Part shown: one piece after another, positions 1 to 11,247 of the stretch
Layout: every line of letters starts with the position of its first letter
Position numbering within the stretch: position 1 is the first letter of the stretch
From: Lolium rigidum
Taxonomy: Eukaryota > Streptophyta > Magnoliopsida > Poales > Poaceae
DNA length: 64,000 nt
Assembly: GCF_022539505.1 (NCBI RefSeq)
Contig: NC_061514.1
Location: 42,148,869-42,212,868, forward strand
Direction of reading: 5' to 3'
The notes under the pieces: generated by a model
The model's database searches: none
What the model was told of the DNA's origin: nothing
What the model saw: only the letters and a program-made list of their open reading frames with translations
Program-made: the position numbers and the translations under genes

Positions 1-1079
1 TACGGTACAGCACTTCGGGTACTAGGAACGGGATTGGTTGTCATGATTATTTCCAAATAAGGAAAACATTACCGTCTAAACTGACGTCTAGTTATTTTGT
101 CAACGGACAGTTGTGGCCATATATTGAGCATCTTCTCAATACGGAACTCTCTCGCTTTCACACTTCCTTGTCCCAACTACCAATAAATAAAGTCCATACA
201 AAGATCTTATCTTATTTTTCTGTGAATTTTATACTACAAGATTCCTATTAGATTACTTCAAACAACTTCTATTGAAAAACTTCTATAGGATTACAGTTCT
301 ACACAAATCTTATGAAAATCCTATGACCCAAAGGAACCCTAAGAGCAAGAGTCTTCCTTGTTCCGTTTCCTTTACAATTTGGGGTGGCTCCCAACCTCAT
401 GTGGTACCGGATCGGTCGTCTTACATGGCCGGTGTAAATAAGGTGATCTATTCTCACACTTCGTGGATGGGTGGCCATGGAAGGATTTGGCCTGATCCAC
501 CTCGAGCTCTCTAGGAGACTCCTAGCTAATCATATATCTGCAAGGCATGAGGCGTGTCCCCGACCGATGTTACATGATTTCTTGTGTGGATGCATAGTAG
601 GCAGCGTAAAGAGAATGGATTTGGCGTTTTTTGTTGGGTAATGTATTGAGTCTCATTCTTGTGCAGTCTATAACTACCAAATATATCGCAGCCATTACAG
701 AAACACCATTGTATTTAACTTGTTGACACATAGTCACAAAATTTCATTGTTGTGGCTATGAGTCGAAGTTCTATAGTCTCGATAAATTTACTTTGTCTTG
801 GATTGTTTATGATTACCTAGAGATTTATTTGCCCATTCAGTGTTCTTCATCCTTAAAGTCTTCGAGGGAGCACTTACTTGATCACAAAGGCGGAAGAGAA
901 AACTTTCCACCAATGACTGGAACTGCCTACCGGGTCGCTTGCGCCTGGATATCTAAATAGGAATTGATCCGTTCGTGCACACCTATATTCAGCTAGTGTG
1001 GCTTCGTGAGGGCACAACGCGATGCTTCGCTTTCTTGGAGGCGTTCATTTTGGAGATTCTCGTTTACAGTCTGGGTGTT
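1..1079. other. Unassigned intergenic DNA
   Basis: No open frame here shows a recognisable domain, and the longest (272-514, 80 aa) has low-complexity, non-family composition. I see no LTR ends, terminal inverted repeats or RNA gene. It may be old, decayed transposon sequence. Confidence 0.5.
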
Positions 1080-1259
1080 GTCTTTGCTGGTGGTTAGAGT
1101 GATGTTGTTGTGTGTGTTTGATCACCGTAACAAGGTCTTCTTTTATTTTATTCTTAGTTGTGTGCCTCCTTGATGTCTTTAGACATCTTGTTGGTGCAGA
1201 TGCTAGATCTAATTGGTATCTTCATGATATTAGTATATTTCTTTATAGAGGAAAAAAAA
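1080..1259 (+). mobile_element. LINE-like 3' tail remnant
   Basis: The stretch ends with the layout of a grass LINE 3' UTR: a GTTGGTGCAGA-type segment, then AATTGGTATCTTCATGATATT, then a run of eight A (1252-1259). From memory, grass LINE 3' ends share this order of motifs. No coding part is visible upstream, so it would be a 5'-truncated or badly decayed copy. A target-site duplication was not found. The call rests on tail similarity only. Confidence 0.4.
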
Positions 1260-3317
1260 GATGAAAGAAATACAAAGCCGTAGTTGTTGAAGGTCACCGC
1301 ACGTTGGAGGTGAAACCGGGCAGTGGGGTACTTCCTTAAGAAGTATGTTTGTTCTTTTTAAATTGTAACGGGGCTTTTGAAGGTATCTATAAATAAATTA
1401 ATGTAGATGTCAAATTTTCCGGAACCTAATTTATAATTTTGATGAAAGCTTTTTGTATTTTTTTAAATGATCTATATAAACTATCACAAAATTGTGTAGA
1501 AAAATTTGAGAGATGTTGTATTTTTTTGTGAAATCTACTAAACATTGGTAAAAGCATGAAACAAAGCTACAAGGATAATCTAAAATGGCGCATGTTTGTT
1601 AAAGTCTTTGCATGTAGTATGGTGGTATTTTGCAATTTTCTCCTGTATAGGAGTAACAAAGTAACACGGTCGTGCACACCCGTGTTTTTTCTGACCGTCT
1701 AGTATCAGAGGTGTCGCTTCGAAACTCTATTGGTTGTTAATATCACAGGGCATGCTTTCTCGTCCCAAGGTGCCGACGGAGAATGTCATGGCAGCCGAGA
1801 TCTGGGGCCTAGCAATGGTGGTTCGAGTCTTTGTGGCGATGAGAAATTGGCTTGGTGTTTTGTAACTTGGAGCAGCGGGATGCAAGTGGGACGACTGCAA
1901 AGGAGAAGTTTAAAGTCTTACATTTCAAGGTGAAAATCTATGGTCTGATCTTAACTGGTTGTGCCTCGCAATGGCCTTATAGAAGGCATTGTTTTGAGAG
2001 CGAGGATTTTCTTCAGGGTGAAAATCTAAGATCTGTGATCGGGGCGATAACAGCGCTTGTGCACAGTTCCTTTCTTAGACACGTCGTTTTTGAGAAGCTG
2101 GATTTCTGATGTTGTCTTAGTGGTATTAGTACTGTTATTTCAAGAAATAGATCACTGTAGCATGACTTTTTTTGTTTCATATATATTTTCCCTTTGTTTG
2201 GATGTGCGCTTTCTTAATATTGTTAGAGCAATGGGTTGTTGTAGAGGATAGAGGATATTTCTGTTTTGTAATACTTTTGTTTAGTTGTATGCATTGGTAA
2301 TACTGCTAGAGCAACGTATTGGTGCAGAGGATGGAATCTCTTTATGGAAAACTAGGAGTAACAAAGTTGGATAGCGTTGTGTTGCTGTAGTTTTTCTTTT
2401 TCTCTCTCTTGGCCGTGGAGCTGGTCCTGGTCGCCTAACGTAAGTGTTACGGAGCACGTATGACTTGACTCTTGACAAGCCCTGTTGCAATTTCGGCGCG
2501 CGGCTCCTTCAGTCAGGTTCCAAACGTGCATGCGCTACGCCTACGCCTACGCGCTCCGATCCCTCCCACTTTCGAGGGAACATCTGGGTGTAAAATAAAG
2601 TCCTTTCCTTGGCGCTGCCATCATCAATAATCGATGCCACGATCCATCCATCCATCGATCCCCTCCTTTTGCTCTGACACGCATCAACAACAGGCAGGCT
2701 CCTCCTCAATAATTAGCATCTAGCTCACTGACCGGGAGTCCGGGACTGGGTGCGTGCATGCTACCTCCACTGAAAGAAAGAAAGATGAATGATATTTTTG
2801 TTCATCCAACGTACGTACTGGTCGAACTGCACTTGTGGGCAGGCAGGCGGCCACGAGGCCCCGAATTGGCTCTCCGATTTAACAAACTCCTCCCTCCAAC
2901 TTGCCCGAAACGCCAGCCGAGTGGACCATCACGACCTCCAATGCTACGTCTGTGCTGCCAATAATAGCATGCTGCATATTGTATTCTCTGACGTGACCCA
3001 GATTATTGTTCTCTAAGCGACTCGTGTTGGTGTCCCATTGGCCGTCGGTAGGTAAAGTTACGCTTTCTTGCTTATGGATTCGATTAGGAGGCGACTTGGA
3101 AACCGTCCGAGATACTACTATAGTGGATAGCAAGAGGAGCCTAACCGTGATTTGATGTGTCCCTGCTTCGCTGTCGAGGCACACGTCGGCCGGATCGCAT
3201 CACATCGTCTGGCCGGCATAGCTACAGTGTCTGCCAAAGAAAACGAGATATATTTCCGGATAGATGCATGCTATCTACACGTCGACCAGAAAATACCACA
3301 CCGTCTTATCAAGATTT
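1260..3317. other. Unassigned intergenic DNA
   Basis: Two loosely similar stretches (about 2220-2260 and 2300-2340, both with TAGAGCAA followed by TTG and GCAGAGGAT-like text) hint at more decayed LINE tails, but I cannot delimit them. Positions 2480-3317 are richer in GC and contain no credible reading frame, promoter or RNA gene. Confidence 0.45.
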
Positions 3318-3389
3318 GTCACTAGCGGCGAACGGTGGTGCCAAGGCAAGTCTATGTGGTGGTTCCACCCCATGAAGTATGGTGGTGAC

Positions 3390-3394
3390 GGGAC
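3390..3394. repeat. Target-site duplication GGGAC (solo LTR)
   Basis: GGGAC occurs directly before the LTR and again at 4667-4671 directly after it. A perfect 5-bp duplication is the normal footprint of LTR-retrotransposon integrase. Confidence 0.9.
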
Positions 3395-4666
3395 TGATAC
3401 GTCTCCAACGTATCCATAATTTCTGATATTCCATGCTAGTTTTATGACAATACCTATATGTTTTGTTCACACTTTATATTATTTTTATGCATTTTCTGGG
3501 AGTAACCTATTAACAAGATGCCGAAGCGCCACTGTTTTTGGTTTCAGAAATTCTACACAGGAAATATTCTCGGAATTGGACGAAACAAAAGCCCACGGCC
3601 TTATTTTACACGGAGTGTTCTAGAACACTGAAGGAGAGACGGAGAGGGTCCACGAGGTGGCCACCACACCTGGCGGCGCGACCAAGAGGGGGGGCGCGCC
3701 CAGCTATGGGGTGGGCCCCTCGGGACCCCTCCGAGGCTGCCCTTCCGCCTATATATTCTTCAGGAGTATAAACCCTAAATCAATCAGTCATATTCCACGA
3801 AGAGTTACGTAGCCACCGCCATCGCGAAGCCAAGTTCGGGGGACAGAAGTCTCTGTTCCAGCACGCCGCCGGGACGGGGAATTGCCCCCGGAATCCATCT
3901 CCATCGACAGCTATGTGGTTCAATCTCTCTTTCTTATGATGTGATCTTTATGTGATCATAGGCTATACAATCTAGATGTCATATGCTACTCAAGTGTTTT
4001 ATTATGTGAACTTCGGAGTTACTCGTGACCTCGGTGTAAAGGTACGATGTGTGCGTCGTGTGTAACTCCCTTATGAATTGTGGTGTGTTAGTACCTCCTA
4101 TGAATGCTCACGATGACGATGTGGGGTGTTTATTAGTACTTGGGAATACGCCTTTGAGGTGTGCTTTTGCACACTTGCCCAATGAATTTGAGTTCTTTAT
4201 CCAACAAGAGAGTGTTTTCAGAGTAGTATGATGAAGTTCTTATATTTATATTCAATTATGATTGCAATCTTGAGAGTGGCCACTAGTGAAAGTATGATCC
4301 CTAGGCCTTGTTTCTAAATACTGCAAACACCGCTTATTTACTGTTATACTGCATCTTTATTTCCTGCAATATTTATTTCAGATCGCAATTACCGTTTACC
4401 ACCATCTATACCACCTGCGTTTTAATATCTCTTCGCCGAACTAGTGCACCTATACATCTGACAAGTCTATTAGGTGTGTTGGGGACACAAGAGACTTCTT
4501 GTATCTTAATTGCAGGGTTGCTTGAGAGGAATATCTTTGACCTCTACCTCCCTGAGTTCGATAAACCTTGGGTGATTCACTTAAGGGAAACTTGCTGCTG
4601 TTCTACAAACCTCTGCTCTTGGAGGCCCAACACTGTCTACAGGAATAGAAGCGTGCGTAGACATCA
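3395..4666 (+). mobile_element. Solo Gypsy LTR related to N1/N2
   Basis: The segment starts TGATACGTCTCCAACG and ends GTAGACATCA, the same termini as the N1 and N2 LTRs, and has perfect 5-bp flanking repeats GGGAC (3390-3394 and 4667-4671). No internal region or second LTR follows, so this is a solo LTR left by recombination between two LTRs. It is about 1.27 kb against about 1.72 kb in N1/N2, because it has fewer of the internal GTG(T)AAAGGTGAC-type modules. A TATA-like TATATATT lies at 3750-3757. Reading frames inside it (such as 4308-4799) are LTR sequence, not genes. Confidence 0.92.
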
Positions 4667-5048
4667 GGGACTGTGTGGAGGCCGCTACTCCCCTGCGGCT
4701 GATCCACCTTGGGGCTGCAACGTCTGGGTTGGATTCCAGCGAGATGAGGGGAGGCAGATACATCGGGTGGTTCAACCAGAATCTCGTGGCGCGGTTTGAT
4801 AGGTGTCATTCGTTCCCTAGACCTCTTTGTGGTGGATCTATGGGACAAGGCTCCACTGCGGTAGGGGCTGGCCATGGACTAAATAAAGGAAGAATAAAAT
4901 GAGGTGTAAGCTCATGTTGAGTTTTCTTTTCTTTTTTTCAAAATTAATCATGATGAGATTCAGAGAGTGGCACCGGGGATCTCCCCAGCCGCCCGCAGCC
5001 ACCCCCTTCCCCTTGCCCACCTCCCTTCCACCAATCGAGTGATGCCCC

Positions 5049-5320
5049 TAGACTGGCAGCGGATGGCAGTGCCAAAGAAAGTCTCGTGTGGCGGCTCCGC
5101 TCCAGGATGTATGGCGATGGGACGACGTGCATGCGGCTACCTCCCATGCAGCTTGGCTACATTGGGGCTAGATCGCGTGGGTTTGACCCCGGCGAGATGA
5201 GGGGCCGCATATCCATCGGGTGGTTCGCCAGCTTCTCGTGGCGCGGTTTGCCCGACGTTCTCCGCTCCTTAGACGTGTTCATGGTGGATCTAGAGGGAGA
5301 GGCTTCGATGCGGTTACAGC
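5049..5320. repeat. Tandem duplication, copy 2
   Basis: This is the uninterrupted partner of the unit at 3318-4870. It shares the GCGAGATGAGGGG, ATCGGGTGGTTCG and TCTCGTGGCGCGGTTTG blocks in the same order. No LTR sits in this copy. Confidence 0.6.
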
Positions 5321-5870
5321 CAACCATTGGCGGCAGCCGCGGGAGTCGTTCCCTTTTTTGGGGGAAACCCTAGATCTAGGTCTCCTAGATCGGACAATGG
5401 AGACACTTCAGTGTCATTCAACCTCGTGGGGGCGTCGTTTTGGAGCACATGCCGACTGGAAGGGTCTGTTGGTGGAGCAGTTTTACATCTACCGCATAGG
5501 CGGTGAGGAGTCTTAGTGGCGGGGTCTTGGTGTCGGACGCGTGTGGTGATGGATACATGCATGATGGTGGAGTTATCTAGCATTGTGAGGAGGTGTCGAT
5601 GGAAGTCCTAGCAACGGTCCTCGCTTCGATCTACATCCTCGAGCTGGGTTGGCTGAAGTTTGCTAAGACGGCTGCTGGAGCGTGCGCATAAGCGCTATCT
5701 CTAGAGTTTTGTCGGGGAGCCAGGGATGGCTGTGGTTGAGTCATCAGGCCTCGTTTGTTCCTCTATCGTTGTGTTAGTTGATTTTGTTAGTTTGTGGCAT
5801 TGTTTGGTAGCTTCAGTTTGTACGATCCGGCAGAGGCCAGGGTAACCCCTCATTTCGAAAGGAAAAAAAA
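5321..5870 (+). mobile_element. LINE/retroposon-like 3' tail
   Basis: The segment ends with GGCAGAGGCCAGGGTAACCC, CTCATTTCG and then A-rich tails (5856-5870), which is the usual end of a grass LINE-type 3' UTR. The T-rich stretch at 5756-5830 fits such a UTR. No RT or endonuclease coding is left. It may belong to the same old insertion as the duplicated unit upstream, which would make the duplicated unit part of a non-coding LINE derivative. That link is inference. Confidence 0.4.
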
Positions 5871-7069
5871 CCACGTTGAGATCACTATGTAATAGGGGCA
5901 CAAGATTTGATTTCATTAGCATTTGGTAGAGTTAATTCTCTGTGTAAAGACATTACATAGGTGAAATTTCTTAGGATTCACATCCTCTAAAGTTCCTATG
6001 AAAATCTACAATCCAAGGAGGCCCTAAGCCCCCAAATATGTTGCAGTTCGCGGGCTGTATAATGAACGGAAACTCGATAGTTTACCGTGAGATTAACTAG
6101 GCGAGGACGTACGTACGGGTTCGCTAGTAGAGATGGAGTCGGATCGGTGGAGGCATTGTGGTAGCTAGCTAGCTAGTGGTGCATGCTGTGGTGCACGTAC
6201 GTACGTAGTACATGTGGGGCGAGCGAGCAAGCGTCATAATTTTGAAGAAGATAGGGCAAAAGGCACAGCATCTAGGGTTGGGTAGGCGAGGGCAAAGCTA
6301 GCTATGCGGTAGAGGTTGGACCTGGCTACGGACTCGTAGTTGGAGCGTCGCTGTATATATCGCCCCTCCCAAGTTCCCATGGATGGACCAGCTGCTACGC
6401 TCGCATGATCCAACGTGCATGCATAGGCACAAGGCTATGGTTTCCTTATTCGTGTGTGGTACTAGCATGGCTTTTCCATCCCGCGCGGATGCATGCCACT
6501 GTTCCCCATGCATGGCCAAGAACCAGAGGATCGGATCTCACGGCTACCATGCGCATCGGCGCAGATCGGTCAGTAAATCCTGCACAGGACTCTCCGTCCG
6601 TCCGGAACCAGGTGGAGTAACTCACCAACTAGATATTGTGACATTGTGTTGTGGTAGTAGTAACTTACTTATATAGTAACTCCGAACTGACCATTTTCAT
6701 CACTAATATAGTCTAGGATAAGCACTTCTTGTTCGAAATGGGGGACGAAGACCAGGCTTCAGGCATCGATTGATGCAATGCAACCATTTATTACTTTATT
6801 ATCAGTTAACTATTACAAAGGGGGACCTTGTGTATCGGTCATCTAAAAAGAAAGGACAACATAGATTGATTATGCATCAACATGCTATCGAAGCTCGAAA
6901 TGTCAATTGCACCGACTGTATATATCCAGAGCAACTGTCGCTAAACGGTTGCACCCAATATCTAAATTCTCGCGCTTCTCTGTTGGCTATAGGTAGAACC
7001 ACATATAGATTCAGTAAGTAGCCAGTTGGCATGACGTGCATAAAAGAACAAGATTTTGCATTGCTAGTT
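5871..7069. other. Unassigned DNA with RY-like and GCTA/ACGT simple repeats
   Basis: No supported gene. The stretch holds short simple-sequence runs (GCTAGCTAGCTAG about 6160-6175, ACGTACGTACGT about 6195-6210) and several CATGCA-type RY motifs between 6410 and 6550. These could be remains of low-copy promoter-like DNA, but no transcription unit can be shown next to them. Confidence 0.4.
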
Positions 7070-7154
7070 ATCTTTTTTCACGACTCCCCTCAACCAATTC
7101 TATAAAAAAGACAGTGTGACATTGTTTGGGGACGTTATGCTGAAAGTCAAGTGT

Positions 7155-7171
7155 ACAATCCGCCAAATAAT
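7155..7171. repeat. 17-bp target-site duplication (second copy 7196-7212)
   Basis: ACAATCCGCCAAATAAT is repeated exactly on both sides of the 24-bp A-tailed insert. Confidence 0.85.
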
Positions 7172-7195
7172 AAAGCGCCCTTTTTCGAAAAAAAA
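7172..7195 (+). mobile_element. 24-bp ultra-truncated LINE insertion
   Basis: The insert AAAGCGCCCTTTTTCG plus eight A is flanked by a perfect 17-bp direct repeat (7155-7171 and 7196-7212). A perfect repeat of this length around a short, A-tailed insert is the footprint of target-primed reverse transcription that stopped after about 20 nt of a LINE 3' end. It lies inside LINE-X. Confidence 0.8.
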
Positions 7196-7926
7196 ACAAT
7201 CCGCCAAATAATCTTCGCTAGCGGACATGTAATACAAAGATGTTGAATTGTGTCAGCTTGATCACAAAGGATTTGTTTTTACTTCCTTGCCAATTTATTT
7301 TTGTTAAGTTATCCTTGGTTAGTAACACCTTGTGATATGAGAATCAATAAAATCTTAATTTTAAGTGTTACTTTCATTATCCAAATATATTTTCTAAGAA
7401 GCATCATATGGCCATTCACGTAATGTACATGCACTTGACCAAAAAGAGCTTGATGTAGTTAGTTTCCATACGAACATATTAGGTTGCGAGACCTTCACAT
7501 CCGTCAACCTTCGAACTCGATGAAGCCATCTTGCCCATTTATTTTAGTTAAAAATCTCTAAAAAATTATATATAATGGGACTTGAGCCATCACGTGGGCA
7601 ACCGATTTCTTTTACGTTGCAGTATGTTGTATAGCGACGGATATTGGTGAGATAAATGTGTGTCTCCTAGCCATATGTCTTCCATGTTACCTATGCAGAA
7701 AACCTCTTTCAACGAAACCATCTTTCAGCTTCATGCCCCTTTTGAGAAAGGAGAGTCATCAACTTGGGACAAGAATTTGGAGTGTAGATATTAATTTATT
7801 TTGTATATTAGCTATTGCCATACCTCTTCTTCCTTCAGTAATTTAAAGAGTCACTTGCTCAACGAACACTCATTTTTAATGTATAATAACTTCACACCAA
7901 GAGCCCCTTGATCGTTTGGCCTACAA

Positions 7927-8842
7927 TTTTTTTTGAAAAGGGGAAACACCCCAGCCTCTGCATCGTGATGATGCACACGGCTTTTATTATTATGCAGTCT
8001 TCAAATCACACAGTATTTATTACAAAAGTGACAAATCGCTCATAGTCGATACAAATATCAACCAGTGGAAAAGCAAAATTCGAAAACAAAACCAACTAAG
8101 CACCCTGTAATCGACTAGTATGACACCAACCAGCCAGAGACAAGATACCCTGAGCAATCGTCTGGAGATGGATGCATCCAGTATCCATAATATTCCGCTG
8201 GTCCTGAGGTTGCAGCAAGGCCCATAGTTGCACCCAATGGACCACCATATGAATAACCTGCAAAATATTGAAAGAAGTTGAATTATTAAATATAACGTTA
8301 TTTCGGCACCTCCATGACCAGCACAAGGCTGATGCATCAATGCGTATCCGATCCTTTGCTTTTTTGTCAACTCCATTCAACCAATTGCCAAACATATTAG
8401 TAATATTAGTTGGAGGTGGAACATCAAAAGCGAAATAAACCATGCGCCATAATAACTTTGCAAAGGGACAGGCTAAAAAAAGATGTTCAATAGATTCTTG
8501 TGCACCACAAAAACAACACTTCGTACACCCTTTCCAATTTTTTTTGCAAGATTATCTTTAGTTAACAAAACTTTGTTATTGAGAAACCTCATAAAAAATC
8601 TGACCTTAAGTGGGATTTTTAGCTTCCATAAATATTTCCGTAGAAAAGGAGTGTGATCATTCATCAAATCTTCATACATAGACTTAACAGTGAACAATCC
8701 TGAGGTGGTAAGATTCCAAACAAAGCTATCTGGTTCATCAGCAAGGTTAACATTCGTTTGTCTTCTACATAAGTGCAGTCATGCTATCCATTTGTTCCCA
8801 TTCAATACTCTCCTAAACTAAATATTAAGAGGTACATGAGCT
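7927..8842 (-). pseudogene. LINE-1 (minus), zf-RVT domain and 3' UTR
   Basis: On the minus strand the C-terminal reverse-transcriptase zinc-binding domain of a plant LINE is readable in two frames (8697-8473 and 8443-8096). The first part holds FTVKSMY, LWKLKIPLKVRFFMR and TKDNLAKK; the next part has the usual RRNNVIFN-type segment. Reading on, the strand shows a GATGCAGAGGCTGGGG-type terminus and a poly(A) tail (poly-T at 7927-7934). Frameshifts make it inactive. It is interrupted at 8842 by LINE-2 and resumes at 49991, where the coding sense continues (HVPLN-I then the FRR motif). Confidence 0.82.
8827..8842. repeat. Target-site duplication of LINE-2 (second copy 49991-50006)
   Basis: AAGAGGTACATGAGCT occurs at 8827-8842 and again immediately after the poly(A) at 49991-50006. 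A 14-16 bp perfect repeat more than 41 kb apart marks the two ends of a single LINE insertion that was later filled by LTR elements. Confidence 0.9.
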
Positions 8843-8993
8843 TAATTGGGCCAAGGGTCTCCTGCAGTCAAAGATTTGGCAAATTCTAGGTGATTTTGAT
8901 AGTCAGTATACCACATCAAGAGACTTTGTTCTCCCTCTACACTGCCCTGCTACTGAACCTCCTCACTGTAGTCTGACCAAGGCTTGTTCAAAT

Positions 8994-9398
8994 GTGACCC
9001 AAGGCTTCTCCACACCACAAGCTATCAAGCCCAAGCTGCTCCTTGCTCCACCAGCATCCACCTCTGTTATTCATGCAAGGAAGAAGGCCAGAGCTACACC
9101 AATGTGTGTCTCAGAAGTAAGGAGGAGCCCCAGGATTTCTGCCTCTTCTAGGGGCTATAAGGCCAAAACTTGTTTTGACAAAAATTGCTTAGCTTGTGCC
9201 TCTGCTGCCCCTCCCATAAAGAAAGCAGTTGTAAGGAATCTATGCTCCAAATTCAATATTCCAACTCCAGATTCTGATGATGACTCACCAGCAGAGGACT
9301 CCACTCCTAGGCAGACTAGGTCTACCAGGGTCAAGAAGGTTTCATCCAAGAAGGAAGTCAATGATAAAGCAAGACATGGACAAACAAAGAAGAAGTAA
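8994..9398 (+). pseudogene. LINE-2 ORF1 C-terminal remnant
   Basis: This is a basic, Ser/Lys/Arg-rich tail of 134 aa ending in KKK, with a short Cys stretch (CFDKNCLACAS) and an RRSPRI segment. Position just upstream of the ORF2 endonuclease and basic composition fit the end of a LINE ORF1 RNA-binding protein. The N-terminal part is absent because the LINE is 5' truncated. The first Met is probably internal. No zinc knuckle is visible. Confidence 0.55.
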
Positions 9399-9640
9399 AA
9401 GGCTTGGAGAGTCTGTTACTTTCAGCTTTATTCCCTGTTATTTTTTCTTACTGGATGCTTGGAGCTTTTGGTCTTTTGTCAGGAAGTATTTCCTGTTGAT
9501 TTTGGCATGTAATAAGACTCTTTACCTTACCTTATCCTTAAGGACTATATGCTTTTGGAAGTGCTGTAATGATGTGGTAACTTGGTGGATTCAGTCTATG
9601 ACTGTATCTCTGGATGATATGTGCTTTTCCTTTTTAATAT

Positions 9641-10300
9641 ATGGATAAATTATTCTGGAAAGTGCTGAATTGGAATATTAGGGGTACTAATGACCCTGAG
9701 AAATGGCCACTTATTATGAATAAAATAAAAGAAAGTGGTTGCCATGTGATTTGCCTTCAGGACTTCAAAAGAGAGCATGTGGATTTACCTTTCCTTAGAA
9801 ACTTTTGCCCAAGGAATTTTGACTCTTTTGCTTTTGTCCCCTCTGTGGGGCGATCTGGTGGTATTATTACAATCTGGGATAGTTCTGTTTTCAAGGGGAA
9901 CTGTGTGTTTCACAATAGTTATGCACTTTCTGTTGAATTACAATCCACCAAATCAGAATTGTTTTGGACCCTGACAAATATTTATGCCCCTTTTCAAGAT
10001 AGCCAGCAATTGGATTTTCTCCATTGGCTTAATAATGTCACTATTCCTGATGAAGAGAACTGGTTGCTTGTGGGAGATTTCAATTTGATAAGATCTCCTC
10101 AGGACAGAAATAGAGATGGAGGAAATGTTAATGAAATGTTATTATTCAATGAAGCAATTAGTAATTTGGGATTGGTGGATATTCCTCTCAAAGGAAGAAA
10201 GTATACTTGGAGTAATATGCAGGATTCTCCACTACTGCAAAGGTTGGACTGGTTTTTTCTTCAGTTGCATGGTCTACTGCTTTCCCAAATACCATGGCAC
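9641..10300 (+). pseudogene. LINE-2 ORF2, APE-type endonuclease domain
   Basis: The domain nicks target DNA to prime reverse transcription. Visible motifs in order are LNWNIRG (residues 8-14), ICLQDFKRE (about 38-46), SGGIITIW, TNIYAP, LLVGDFNLI (about 142-150) and RLDWFF (near 200). The SDH motif follows in another frame after a shift at about 10250-10290, at a T-rich run. The catalytic Glu of the usual LQE motif is Asp here. The start at 9641 fits the usual distance of Met from NWNIRG. Apart from the frameshift, the domain is full length. Confidence 0.85.
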
Positions 10301-11247
10301 TTCCTCTTGCTATGACCACATCAGACCATGTGCCCTGTGTTATTTCCATAAAGACATCCATTCCAAAATCAGTAATCTTCAGATTTGAGAACGGATGGTT
10401 GCAGCACCCAGTTTTTTTGGCTATTGTAGAGCACTCTTGGAATCAGTCCATTCACTATGCTGATGCAGCAAAAAGGATTACTGCAAAGTTTAAAATCCTT
10501 AGAAAAGAGTTGAAGAAATGGTCCACTTTCATATCCTCTATTAACCAGGATATACAAGATTTGAATGGCCTTATTTCACTGATGGATGCCATTGAGAATT
10601 TCAGAGATCTTCTTCCTATGGAGAGGACTTTTAGACAGGCTATGAAAATGCATCTAGCTGGACTCCTTAAGCAACAGTTGGCCTATTGGAAGCAGAGAGG
10701 CAAGCTTAAATGGGTTACTCTGGGAGATGAGAATTCTAGATTTTTACATGCCATGGCTTCAAATCAGAAGAGGAAGAATCATATTGCTTCTCTCTCAAAC
10801 ACTAATGGAGATATAGAGACTGAGCATTCTGCTCAAGCCAATATTCTGCTTGAATCCTATAAGCAAAGATTGGGACAGACAGAACAGGTTACTGGATTGC
10901 CTGATATTATTTCTCTGCTACACAGGCATCCAAATCTGGATTTCCTGGAGGAACCTTTTACCCCCAAAGAAATTGATGATGTTGTGGCTTCTTTTCCACA
11001 CAATAAGTCTCCCGGCCCAGATGGTTTCAATGCTGAATTTCTGCAGAAATGTTGGCCCTTAGTTAAAAAGGACTTCTATGATCTTTGCAATCAGTTTCAT
11101 CAAGGTTCACTGTGCCTTGAAAGCATCAATAGTTGTTTTATCACACTTGTGCCAAAAAAAGATGATGCATCTACTGCTCATGATTTTAGGCCTATATCCC
11201 TTCTCAACTGTACTCTTAAGCTCCTCACAAAGCTCTTGGCTAATAGG
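10294..11247 (+). pseudogene. LINE-2 ORF2, linker and N-terminal RT, cut by N1
   Basis: This is an open frame of 318 aa. It begins with TSDHVPC (end of the endonuclease), runs through the helical linker (KLKWVTLGDENSRFLH) and enters the RT with NKSPGPDGFNAEF and FRPISLLN. It stops at LLANR, exactly where N1 inserted. The same frame is recovered on the other side of N1 at 18054. The 5-bp target duplication ATAGG lies at the break. Confidence 0.88.
11243..11247. repeat. Target-site duplication ATAGG of N1 (second copy 18054-18058)
   Basis: ATAGG directly abuts both LTR ends and is part of the LINE-2 RT codons on both sides. Confidence 0.9.

Larger units (their letters stand above)
3318..4870. 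repeat. Tandem duplication, copy 1 (split by solo LTR)
   Basis: If the solo LTR (3395-4666) and one TSD copy are removed, 3318-3394 joined to 4672-4870 matches 5049-5320 in the same orientation. Shared landmarks in order are a GGTGCCAA/AGTGCCAA segment, GGGGCT, GCGAGATGAGGGG, ATCGGGTGGTTC, TCTCGTGGCGCGGTTTG, and GTGGATCTA near the end. The copies are clearly diverged, so the duplication predates the LTR insertion. The nature of the unit is unknown. Confidence 0.6.
7070..7926 (-). pseudogene. LINE-X, 3' part of ORF2 (decayed zf-RVT region)
   Basis: The minus strand matches, at nucleotide level, the zinc-binding RT (zf-RVT) region and preceding RT C-terminal region of LINE-1. Positions 7235-7430 line up with 8478-8660, and 7780-7925 line up with 50240-50375 (shared TTGATC, T(T)CGGCCTACA and T(T)AATGTA(T/A) landmarks). 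Stops and frameshifts are frequent. The homology stops at the LINE-1 poly(A) end (7927) and appears to resume near 50905, so this is taken as the 3' part of an older LINE split by LINE-1. Confidence 0.6.

Noticed and set aside
272..3375. Short frames (60-100 aa) in the first 3.4 kb as host genes
   Set aside because: No domain, no codon pattern, no intron signals and no promoter context.
4308..4799. 163-aa frame near 4.5 kb
   Set aside because: It crosses the end of the solo LTR into flanking DNA, so it is chance.
6383..6676. 97-aa frame near the RY-motif cluster as a small gene
   Set aside because: Three overlapping frames on both strands cover the same DNA and none looks like a known protein.
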